Source: Physcomitrium patens
Lineage: Eukaryota; Streptophyta; Bryopsida; Funariales; Funariaceae
Assembly: GCF_000002425.4 (NCBI RefSeq)
Contig: NC_037256.1
Coordinates: 186,001-250,000 of the forward strand
Direction of reading: 5' to 3'
Length of the DNA: 64,000 nucleotides
The position numbers were made by a program, and so were the translations under genes. Positions 24,191-34,600 of the stretch are shown here, piece by piece (position 1 is the stretch's first letter; every line of letters starts with the position of its first letter). Under the pieces are notes generated by a model that saw only the letters and a program-made list of their open reading frames with translations, did not search any database and had not been told where the DNA came from.

Positions 24191-25667
24191 CCTACAGCAT
24201 CCACTATCTTTAAAAAAAATTATCCTTGCTATCTAATAAACTTTCTTATTTTCTATTTTTAGCCATAGTATACCAAAAATAGTATCATATTTTAGCTTTT
24301 TTATCTTAAACTTCTTTTTAAAGATATAGGTATTAGTCAATCTCAAGGTTTTTCCTTCACATATCTCACTTTATATGTTTTTTCGGTCATCTACAAGGTA
24401 TATACTTCTTCCTTTGATTGCTTTAGTTTTAATCCCAAGTTGGTTGGTAATTGCAGCTCAAATGTAATTTTTTGTAGAGCCACAATCTATAAACACTTAG
24501 CATGGTTGTTTTTTTAATAGTTTCATTAGATGTACTAGTTGATTCTTTTTACAATTGTCCAAGGCGATGCCATTTGTCTTTAAGAGATAGTAGCTATTTT
24601 CAATACTTATCCTCGGTGCCTTTACTAAGAAGCCTCCATTTTTTTGCTTTGTCTTATTATCAATTTGGTGAGTTTTGAGACTATAAACCTACCTTGTTTT
24701 GCTCGTGCTTGAATTTTGACATTTTAGACAACTTCCAATCTAATGGGCTAGCTCTCAACAATAAAAATATAATTCCTTTTACACCAATATTTGTTGTCTT
24801 TGTGATATCAATGATCCTTATAGGGCATCAATCTTCATTGGCGTTGGTTGTTATGCCATAATATTAGATATCGGTATAGGACTTTGTACTATATGTTATA
24901 ATCTATAATTTCTAAAATCTATAGCATCAATCTTATATACAATTCAAATTGCCTCTTTGAATGTTTATGGATCCTTTAATTCTACATCTTACTGAACTAC
25001 AAGTTTCAAATCTTGTAAGAATTGATCTATCATCTTCTCCTCTAAAACATTACAAATTTAGAGACATAGGGATTTGAATCAAGAGACATAATTTTACACC
25101 AACCTCGATTGTGTAAGATTTTCCAACTGATCGTGTACTATCTTCTCTGCATTGATGGATCAAAATTGGTTTCTAAACTTTATCTCAAACTTCTCTCAAT
25201 CAAAAAATCCACCTTGAGCTCCATAACTTTGAACTTGATGTTGCCACAAAATGGTTGCCACGTCTGTTAAATAGTTGACTACACATATAATTTCTTCAAT
25301 GGTATTTGCCACAGACATTTGAAGGTATTGTTGCATGTTGAAGAGTCATTGATATACAACTTCTTATCTTGAAGTCCCAGAATATGTCCTCGAAGCTTCT
25401 ATTTGTCCTTGCAAAGTAACTATCTGACCTAAGAGATGTTGTATTTGAGCCTCTATTTGGAATTGCTCTGTCATATTTTTCATACTACAATTTCTTTGTT
25501 AGACTACACTATTGTAATGTCTTTTCACTTTTTTATTGAATTTTTAAAAGTGGCACATAGTAGCTTCAATATAATATCCAATATGACTACAAAAATTAAT
25601 CTTGGACTAGATAATGACTATCAACACACTACCAAAAAAAATAGTCTAACATTCGCTTTGATACGAA
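24191..25667 (-). pseudogene. Ty3/gypsy element D: gag and protease
   Basis: Minus-strand reading: gag near 25480-24750 (MTEQFQIEAQIQHL, TDVATILWQHQVQSYG), a decayed zinc knuckle around 24760-24690, and a protease with FIDCGSTKNYI at about 24500-24470 (the family's D-x-G-S-T). Next to the LTR, 25655-25666 reads CGTATCAAAGC on the minus strand, a decayed TGGTATCAGAGC initiator-Met-tRNA primer-binding site, which fixes the LTR boundary. Confidence 0.8.
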
Positions 25668-25924
25668 TGAAACAAGACTAATCCAACTCAAACGTCCAAG
25701 ATCCTTCTAATCCATAGCAACATAAAACCTCATCACAAGGTGGGACAAACTGGACCAAAATAAAACTAAATAGAAGTAAACACAATAGGACACAGAAGAC
25801 AAAATTGATCAATTAGAATTAGAACAGAAGAAAAAAAAATAAAAAGATACAAAATCCAATCATATTAAGAGAAAGGATCTAAAGCCATATTTGACTAGAT
25901 GCCCTAAAAGGCCTTAGCAAGTCC

Positions 25925-25932
25925 TATTTATA
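25925..25932 (-). promoter_or_regulatory. TATA box of the D LTR
   Basis: TATAAATA on the minus strand, placed between the heat-shock-like motifs and the LTR/primer-site boundary, as expected for an LTR promoter. Confidence 0.6.
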
Positions 25933-26007
25933 CTTTGTTTGACCACCTTGGACTTTCTAAAATATTCCTAGATGACAAATTTTACTTAGAGAACCACCTT
26001 AAACTCC

Positions 26008-26121
26008 TTCTAGAAGGTTCTATGGTAGGCCCCATTTAGATAATTGACCATAATTCTTTCTAGAATGTTCCATGGTGGATCCTATGTGATCCACTAACCT
26101 AATTCCAATTCTAGAAACTTC
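26008..26121 (-). promoter_or_regulatory. Three heat-shock-element-like motifs in the D LTR
   Basis: Three 13-bp TTC-nn-GAA-nn-TTC sequences at 26008-26020 (spacers TA, GG), 26058-26070 (TA, TG) and 26109-26121 (TA, AC), spaced 50 and 51 bp apart, all upstream of the LTR TATA box. Alternating TTC/GAA triplets with 2-bp gaps are the consensus for trimeric heat-shock factor binding. Binding itself is inferred. Confidence 0.6.
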
Positions 26122-26225
26122 CATGGTTCTAACTATATATTCCCATGTATCAATAATACAAATATCATATCTATATCCTGTTACAATTAGTATCTAATAT
26201 ATTTTTAAGAAAATTTCACATAATA

Positions 26226-27585
26226 TAGTAATGTTGTCATATTATATGAAGTTTATTTGAAAATGCATTAAGCACTTGAATATAGAGACAAAAATAGAAA
26301 TTATAATATCAAGATTTTTATAATCATAATAAAATCTTAAATAGATATTAATTAAATGTTAACAATCATAATAAAATCTTAATCAAATCAAATTAAAAAA
26401 TTAAAGAAATTATAAAAGAATCATGGAGAAATTATAAAGAATTTTATAAAATTCTTAAAAAAATAAAAAATAAAAATTTATAAAAAAAACATCAAAATTA
26501 AGAACTTTAAAAATATTAGAAATATAAACCTTTATTCAAAATTTTCTTATTATTTTAATATTAAATTTTAAAAAAAGAATAACCAATTTGAAAAAGATTA
26601 AACTTGAAAAATAAAAAATAAATTCTAAAATCCACTTAGATATTAGTTGGCTTCCTTTTCCAACCTTAATATCAATCTTATAAAGCCAACATCTCTTAAT
26701 TGATCATTTAATGCCTTTTAAAATTTAAAAATCTATTAATAATCAATTTAACTACTATTATATAAATTTTTAATTCAATCTAATTAATAAATTATTATAA
26801 ATTTTAGAAATTATCACTTATCCTTTGAATTCTAATTTCTAAGATTTCAATATGTTTAAATTTTTATAATCTTTATTTTTTTTTAATTAAGCTCAAAATT
26901 ACAACAAAAATTTAAAACAACATCAATTATGTAAATACATAATTTTATATGTAGATCATTAATCAATCCTCTACAATGCTCTAAAATATAAGTCTTTTAA
27001 ATTTTTAAAAAATTAAAGTAATTTCAAAACAATTTAGACTTTGTTAAGTCTTTATTAAGTCAATACAAACTAAAATCACTCAAAATTATTATTCAAAATT
27101 TTTTTCACAAGTTTTCTTTCAAATCTCACTTTCTAATTAACTATTAAGGACATGAATCTTGAAAAAAGAAATCCTTAATATTTTCTTGTATCACTCAAAA
27201 GAACTAAAAAGTTATTCAAAGATGATATAGTATTAAACTAAAATAACTATTGTCAAAGATAAGAAGATTAAAAAGACTGAAAACAAGACTAAAGACTAGA
27301 AAGGCATTAATAAGAGTGAAGCAGGCTTCACTCTTGCCTCTATATATATTTTTAATTAGGAACTACATGGCAATGACCTATAGGACCTCCAAAGCATGTT
27401 GACTTTGCAAGACATGTACCTTAACTTGCAAGATAAGTTTTTTATATGTATGCCACATAGTTAGCTTATTTTGCAAGCTACCAACATGTAATTAAGTTCT
27501 TGACTAAGTTTCTAACCTATCAATCAACTTTAAACATATGTAAAGTTAAAGCAACATTTATGAAGTTATTAGGAAACTTTTCTAA

Positions 27586-27625
<40 letters not shown>

Positions 27626-27965
27626 TACTTTTATATATTTCTATTTAATCATATAGATAAATATTAGAATAAGTATGTATATCTGTGACATCAACTAAAG
27701 AATCCTAAATATACCATAGGTATATGGTTTTGTGTCTTATAGTCTGATTTTGACCTTGGTTCATAATTAGTCTTTTATAATATAATGTTTCTTTTAATCT
27801 TTTATCTAATAAAAATATTATAATATTATAATATTAAATAGATGATTTTTCACATATTATCTATATTTTTAAAATAATTTGCTAAAGAATTTTTATTTAA
27901 GCTCTTCTATAGTACAGTCTTTCTTTTTTACTTTCACCATATAATTGTGTTATAACATCATACTA
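26226..27965. mobile_element. Family-A LTR copy A4 (A1 orientation), interrupted by a B LTR
   Basis: Starts near TGTCATATTATATGAAG and ends near TTATAACATCATA. It follows A1 in order: a gttggcttcc motif near 26650, gttttgtgtcttatagtctga near 27730 and the inner end at about 27960. It lacks most of the telomere-like array. Between about 27187 and 27690 an unrelated family-B LTR is inserted. Confidence 0.72.
27187..27690 (-). mobile_element. Family-B solo LTR nested in A4
   Basis: About 500 bp, TGTATCAC...CTGTGACA, colinear with the two LTRs of element I: a gaagcaggcttcactcttgcc motif, ggcaatgacctataggacctcc and a (TA)n tract at 27587-27621. On either side the A4 sequence carries on (aaagaaatcct before, aaagaatccta after), so it entered A4 after A4 was in place. 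Confidence 0.75.
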
Positions 27966-28860
27966 GAACTCTTGTCGTAAGCATTTAAACAATCATCTTT
28001 CTTTTTGTTGGATGAAGTTATTAAGCAATCATATGATATAAAAGTAATGTTGCAAGGCCATGGTTATGGTGACCATTTTGTATTGTCAAGTGCCATTATG
28101 TATTTTATTAGAAACAATGTGCATGTAACTAAAATAGACATCCAATCAATCAATTTGCTAAATTTGTTGACAAATGAAGTTATTTTGTTCACTAATTTTT
28201 TTTTTCTTGTCACATTTGAAATTTGTGCAATTCTTAATAGAATATTGTTTGCAAACTATATATCTTTGGGCATATAAAACCTATCTAAATTTTCTTTTAT
28301 ATCTTCAATGTATTCAAAAGATTCCTCTAGTAGAAGAGATATGTGCAACATATTTTTTATTTTTAAATCCAAATAACCTTTGAATAGACAATGCCCTCTC
28401 TTTCTTCTTAAATACTAGGCATAATATCAAAAAGAATTGCAAGACTACATTGAGGAATGAAAAGTAAGATGGTTGAGTACATAAAAAATTATAATCTTGA
28501 TAAGGTGGGATAAAGGAAAAGTACTATTAATTGTAGTTGTTGATTATTAATTGTTGTTACCAATGATATTTCCATGATTGTATCAACTCTATTTAAAAAA
28601 AACCATGATTATATCAATCCAAATGTGGATGATAGTTATAATAATGAACTCAACAATCCATGTATCAATTTGTGATGATGGTGGATTAGTTTAGTAAAAG
28701 CTTGGGTCAATATAGCACTTCCCATTTATATATAAAAACACTATAAATATTTTTGTAAATCTTCCATTCAGAATTTTCATGTCATTAGCTATTTCTAAAA
28801 GACTTCAAAAGAACAAAATTAGGTGCCAATTTGTAAGAAGCGGGCTGTAGTGGACTTGGG
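27966..28860. other. AT-rich gene-free stretch with an unrecognised small ORF
   Basis: Contains a 90-codon open frame at 28005-28277 (MLDEVIKQSYDIKVMLQGHG) that I cannot match to a family. Otherwise AT-rich. It ends at the sharp change to the GC-richer RLPH2 locus near 28840. Confidence 0.4.
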
Positions 28861-29019
28861 AGATATGTGACCTCCCTACCTTACTACTACTACTGCATTC
28901 CATTCCATTCCCACTGCATTAGACTGAATGAATTGCTTCATTTGCCACATGGACAGACACACCTCTCCACTCTCACTCACTCTCTCATTCGGAATCTAAT
29001 GCCGCCCTCTTCCGCTGCT

Positions 29020-29060
29020 GCAGCCCCCCCCCCCCCCCCCCCCTCCACCACCACCACCTG
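29020..29060. repeat. Poly-C tract and CCA repeats
   Basis: A run of about 18 C followed by tccaccaccacca, about 170 bp before the RLPH2-like start codon. Homopolymer length may be unreliable in assembly. Confidence 0.8.
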
Positions 29061-29219
29061 CAATTGGTTACAACAATCGATCCTTATGTCTAGTCCATGC
29101 TTTTGCTGTCGGGGTTGCATATTCCAATTGTTTTTCGGGCTCTTGTTTCTTCGCTTGTTGGAACAAGCCTGGAGTGGCCTTGATTTGATTCCTCACGTAC
29201 CTGAGATTGTGTGGTGACG

Positions 29220-30657
29220 ATGGTGGAGGCCAAGCGCATGACCATCTGTGTCGGGGATATTCACGGTCATCTTGATCGCCTCAAGGTGTTATGGCGCAAC
29301 TTGGAATTCAAGCTGAGATCGGTATCATTTGCGAGCTCAACGGTGATCTTTCTAGGCGAGTACAATGACCGGGGGCCCGACTCTTAAGGGTATTCTCGAC
29401 TTCCTCGCTAGCTTACCGGAGCATCACCTAGAGCAGAAATATGTATTTTTATGCAGCAACCATGATTTTGCGTTTGCAGCGTTTATGGGCGTGTTGCCGA
29501 CGTCCTCCCCTGGTATGAATTACACTAGCACGCGGGGCGAGTACATATGGCGTTTCTCATGGTGGCAGGGCAGGTGTGTGTCTGGCTGTTACCACTTCAT
29601 AAATTTGGAATAGAAATTGGAACATTGGTCTTGTGCAAATTCAGAATCACAGGATATTCATGTTACTCTTTTCACTTGAGTCCTTTGATTGTTCTTGCAA
29701 GAAATGTCTTTTATTGCAACGATTCAGTTAGACGGAGGTCTATCTCACGCACAGCTTGTCACTGATTAGTAGGCATGTATTAGATTTGAAGGTTATGCTC
29801 TATGCTTCTCTTAGCTTGGGACAAGCTATTTCAGCTGTGTTGAACTGGCTTAGATGCTACAAAATCCACTTGAACTTTACATCTTTGTATTGTAATGCGT
29901 TCTTCGATTTTGTCAATGGTGGCAGGTTTGATTGCAGGTGTTCCCGACAGCCATTAGGAGTTTTTGGGCAACTTAGTGTGGGTTCATGAGCAGGTATCCT
30001 TCGCTTGTCTTCCTAGGTTGTAGTGTGATGAGTCATAACCGAGGCTCATGCATTTGTAGAGCTTTTACCTGCCATTTCATTTCTTCAATATATCGTTAGG
30101 AATGCTTAGCACGTGTGAAAATGTTGGTTGAAATAGGAAGACGAAGAGACAGTGGATCCAGAAACAAACCACACACAACTAATTGCCGTTCATGCGGGTC
30201 TAGAGTCTAAATCACTGGACAACCAGATGCAGATGTTGAGAACCAAGGATGCATAGTTTCCACATATTGAGCCCCTTGCTGGTCGTAAGAACGTGTGGAA
30301 CAACCCTCCTGTAAGCAGTTGTCGCATTTTCCTTCGGGATTCTGTCTTACCTCTTTGTTATCTCGCACGTTACTTAGAGTCTGTGTATATTTTTTTCTTG
30401 TTAAATTTATTTGTTCATAAGTTCTTTATTGTATCAATCCCTCTTTTCATCGGAAATACTCATAGTTACAATACTCCTGCATCTGTGTTTAGGAATTGGC
30501 AGCACAGAAAGTGCTTCTTGTGAGCGGCCACCACGGAAAGTTGCACTTTGAGAGCAACCGCCTTATCATCGATGAGAGTGGAGGTTTCGATGATAGGCCC
30601 ATCGCTGCCATGATTCTTCCTTCTCGAGAAATCGTTCGTGACACAGATAATCTCTGA
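29220..30657 (+). pseudogene. RLPH2-like: RLPH2-type (Rhizobiales-like) metallo-phosphatase pseudogene
   Basis: Segments at 29220 to about 29570, about 29938-29993, 30137-30310 and 30493-30657 match plant RLPH2, a PPP-family phosphatase reported to prefer phosphotyrosine. Seen: VICVGDIHG-type motif 1 (ICVGDIHGHLDRLKVLW); motif 2 changed to GEYNDRGP (family GDYCDRGP); motif 3 changed to CSNHDFAF (family GNHDFAF); [23 protein letters not shown]; and the C-terminus [12 protein letters not shown]. Breaks: one extra base near 29382-29385 shifts the frame into TAA (29385); TAG at 29955 in the VPDSH segment; TAG at 30254 after TKDA. About 90 residues of the middle (between motif 3 and VPDSH) are not recognisable. 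Several independent lesions plus loss of a metal-binding Asp point to a pseudogene and not a sequencing error. Confidence 0.9.
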
Positions 30658-31031
30658 GAATCAAAATGACAGGAGTTGCGGCCACAATCTTTCATGTTGC
30701 CCACAAGTATTAGACACTGTGCTGTCAATGCAGTATTTGTAGTATCGATTTGTAATATCTTTGCTCGCTAGCTGGTCATTACTTTTACTACTGTTTCAAT
30801 TATTGAAACCTTTTTTGGTTTTGATTCTGTAAAAAAATGTACTACATTACACACATGCTTCTTGGCAGCAATTCCTGCCATTATGATTCCTATCCTTTAA
30901 ATACCAACTGATTGTATGCAAAAATTTCAAGTTGATAGCCATGGCCGACTTTAGCAAGGTTTGGTGCCGTTTGTATCAGATTATTGTTTCAAGCTGTGTG
31001 CAAAATAATAATCAGTAATAACTTGCCCACT

Positions 31032-31114
31032 AAACCCTGTCAACTTCAAAAGCCGTTTGAGGCTAAACCCCGTTGACTTCGGAAAGGTGATTACCCTAAC
31101 CCTTTAACCCTAAA
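31032..31114 (+). promoter_or_regulatory. Telo-box-like cluster upstream of NOL9
   Basis: AAACCCTG at 31032, AAACCCCG at 31065 and a run accctaaccctttaaccc from 31093 that ends in AACCCTAAA at 31106-31114. Telo-boxes (AAACCCTAA) are typical of promoters of plant ribosome-biogenesis and translation genes. They lie 550-640 bp before the NOL9 start codon. Confidence 0.5.
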
Positions 31115-31461
31115 TCTGTGGTCACTAAACTTTCAGTGGAAATTACTTGTTTACTGAGGAGTGTTCGTTTTAGGAGGTCCATGGCACGTTGCCACACGGG
31201 ATCAGGAGTGCGAGCACTTGACCTTTCACTGCGAATGAACAGTTTTTCTTGCATTTTGCTTATTCATCCATTCGGTTGTGTTCCAAGGACTTTAAGGTCG
31301 CATTGTTCTGATTCTGGGAGAAGCAGCCCGCTACCACAGCTGCAAGCACCAGCAGTTTTTTTTTGATGTACGTCACTGGGAATTTCAACCTCGCGTTACG
31401 TAGACATGTCCCTATCTCGCATTCTTTAGTAATTCGCAACGTGCCTTACTATCTCGGAAAA

Positions 31462-31470
31462 TTAGGGTTT
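31462..31470 (-). promoter_or_regulatory. Perfect telo-box upstream of NOL9
   Basis: TTAGGGTTT, the reverse complement of AAACCCTAA, about 200 bp before the start codon. This is the usual promoter/5'-leader distance for telo-boxes in nucleolar-protein genes. Confidence 0.6.
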
Positions 31471-31667
31471 TTTCGGGGAACTTGATTTTTCTTCTGGAGT
31501 TAGGCTGGTGTTCGAGTGTTCATTGCTTAGATCATGACATTGGGTGTTGGGGATTCTATTAGAATTCGAAAGGAGACTTCCTCTGGTTTTTCGTGACTTG
31601 GAGTATGCGTGAAAGTTTGTTTAGCGGGTGCGAGCTGTAGCTCGAGGACATAAGAGCTTTCGACATC

Positions 31668-34600
31668 ATGAGAGGGATTTTATTGAAGGGGTTTTTTAGG
31701 TGCAAAGCTCTCAGTTCCACATCTAGTGCCCGGACTCGTAAACGCAAAACAGTGTTTCCACTACCGCAAGTGAAGCGTTGGAAATTAACCCACTCGTCCA
31801 ATTTTGTTGAAAGTGTTGAAGATTGTTCTAGTAAAGAAAATGTTGTTTTGGAAGAGGATGTGCGAAGCGAGGAGAACGCTGGTGTTTGTGAAGGAGCCAA
31901 GCGTGCGGACAAAATATGGGGGCTTTCTGAAAACTCTATCAGACACAATGACGATGCATTAGTTTCAAGTGGATCTCCAGGCGAAGAGAATTTTAGTTTG
32001 TACCCGTAAGTATTTTCCCTTCTCCTTTTAGGTTAAACTCCCGACTTTTGTGACTCCTTATGAATTCTTAGTTGTTCTTTGGTTTCTAATTCTGTTGTAT
32101 TTCTAGACCGCTCTTTCTTAATGTACCTAGGTACCATACACGCAGAAGCCTACCAATAATTCTGTCTCTTCATAGAAAAGTGCCGAATTCTGGCTTTTCT
32201 CTGACAACTTTCAGCGGGCGACTGATGCAGATCTGTGGCTTATGAGGGCAATGTAGCCACGGTTAAGCTTGGAGTTGGCCAGGTTCTTATCTCCCTTACA
32301 CTGTTCACTCATTAGTTATTTTTCTCATGTCTTAAAAAATTAAGTTAGGGGAACTTCAATTTACATTTTCAAGTGGTGGTGTAAAGCAGGCTATTTCTCC
32401 TTTCCTCAGGTGCTGTTCTTACGTACAGTGTTCTTCGTAGTCATGGATTTGAGGAAAAATGTTTTCAATAAAAATTTAGATAGGAGATAATATACTTAGA
32501 TAGAAAACAATAAATTTTAGATAGAAAACAATATGTTTCAAGTTGCAAGTGGAGGGAGAAATGCTGCGCTTTTCAAATGAAACATATGTTTTTCTATTGG
32601 AGCGTTGATATTATTTAGATTCTAAATGAGTGAGCACATGATTTGACAGATGGTCATTTTGGATGGATGTGCTATGGTGCAAGTTGTAGAAGGGCAGGCG
32701 TCTATGCTGGGTTACTCTTTACCCCGTGGTGTAGACATCCTTGTGTGCTCAAGCTCCAAACTTGCTGAAGTCATTACTTTTGAAGCTCGGATACAAGTGG
32801 GAGATATTAACATGACAGAAGAAATAAAGGAAATTGAAAAACCTTCAAGCTTGGGTTGCGAGTTAAGATTTGCCTCTCATGGACTTGGTAAACAAGAATC
32901 GACAAGTGAAGCAGTTTCTGGAAGTAGTTTATCCTTTAAACTGGTAAAGCACTCGACCGTTGATGATTTTTCATTTTCTTGATGACATGCACGTTTGGTG
33001 CCCATTCGGGAGTCACTCAGTTATCTTAGTTCTCTTTGTCTTACATGGATATGTTACGATGTAGGGATTTGCTGGACTACTGGATTCTTCGCCTGGAATG
33101 AAAGGGGAACAAAATTTTGTAGAAAAAATAAATCAAGAACCAGATTCCCGTGACATGAATGAATCTGAGAGCGATGACGACGACCTTGCTTTAAATTCTG
33201 AAGCAAGTTATTCAGAGAGTGAAGACGAAGACGACAGAGATGATCAGGTTGAGGTACCTTTGGAAGGTTTAGATATGGCTGCTGATACAGAAACTGTTGG
33301 GAAGCGCAAAGGTGGTGGACTGAACTCTTCTAATGTGAAGAGGCAAAGGGTAGTGGAGGCATTGGATAGGGACTCTTCTGCAACGTCTATACCACGCGAT
33401 TGGAAGGACGCTGTTGAAACTATCACACTTGGATCTAATTTTCCGATTGTTGCTATTTGCGGTGCGAAGAATGTTGGAAAGTCTACATTTGCTCGGTTCC
33501 TCGTGAACTCACTTCTTAACAGGTCTTGGACTATCCTATGGACATTCGGATATTACGTTGTGAAATAATGTTTCTTCAGACACTCTAGACTGCGCAAGTT
33601 GGATGCAATGTGACATTAATCGGAATTTTTTTCTATTTTGTCTCTTTTTTTTCTCGCTTCATTTTATTTATTTATTTAACACTCTCCCAGGTATAAAGAG
33701 GTTGCATACCTAGATACAGACGTTGGACAACCAGAATTCACCGCGCCTGGGTGTATATCGCTGCATATTCTCGACACCCCAGTTGTTGGTAAGATTTGAA
33801 GGATATACAAGTACATGTGTGCATGGAGAATGCATGCAAGCTTTTATGTTTTACATGTTCGTCGTTGCTTAGAGTTCAATATCCGGCACATTAAATACTA
33901 CAGTTTTCCCGCTTAAATGTACTAATGTAGCATCCAAGAGAGTGTAATGTCGGTTTAAATTGTACTTGCATATTGTATCATATTCTAATACCGGTCTATT
34001 GTCTATCAGGTCCACCAGCAATGCACCTTCGGACACCCGAGAGGTACAAAATGAAGATTTGTCCACCATTTTTACACCAATCTGAGGTTTTGTGTTCATG
34101 AATGTACAATTTTTATGAGATGGCACTTCTGTGAACATTATTTCTCTACGAATTATGTACTTCTGTTTGTTCACAACATTCAGCTGTTAGAAATAACACC
34201 CACTCTCTCTCCCTCCCCCCTCCCTTTAAACTTGGATTTAGACAAGACATTTTTTTCAAATTACCTATCCCGGCAAAATCACAGGTTGTATGTTGGACAA
34301 AGGCCTTACAAGTACTGTGCTATTGATTCCTTTGCAGGTGCTTCTTCTATGGAGACGTTTCTCCCAAAAGTAACCCGATGATGTATATCGAACATGTAGC
34401 TGAACTTTTCAATTGTTTTCTTCAAAAATATACCCTCAACTCCATTTCTACAATCCCACTCGTCATCAATACGCATGGATGGGTAAAAGGTACCGGCAGC
34501 TCTTGTAATCCTGTTCTTGTGTCCGTTTCATTATCATGAGTTTGTACTTGATGTACAGTCAAATTATCCCGCCTTGCAACTCCTTAAACAATACTCACTT

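Larger units (their letters stand above)
25668..26185 (-). mobile_element. 5' LTR of element D (518 bp, minus orientation)
   Basis: On the minus strand it begins TGTAACAGGATAT (26185) and ends in CA directly before the primer-binding site. It contains a TATA box (AAGTATAAATAGG on the minus strand, 25925-25932) and, 76-190 bp upstream of it, three heat-shock-element-like motifs. No second copy with both ends lies in the window, so the left end of D (3' LTR) was not found. Confidence 0.78.

Noticed and set aside
28005..28383. Two overlapping ORFs as a small gene
   Set aside because: Very AT-rich with no matching family. The second frame is Phe/Leu-rich, typical of T-runs.
30489..30728. Minus-strand ORF of 79 codons
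   Set aside because: Antisense shadow of the conserved last exon of the RLPH2-like pseudogene.
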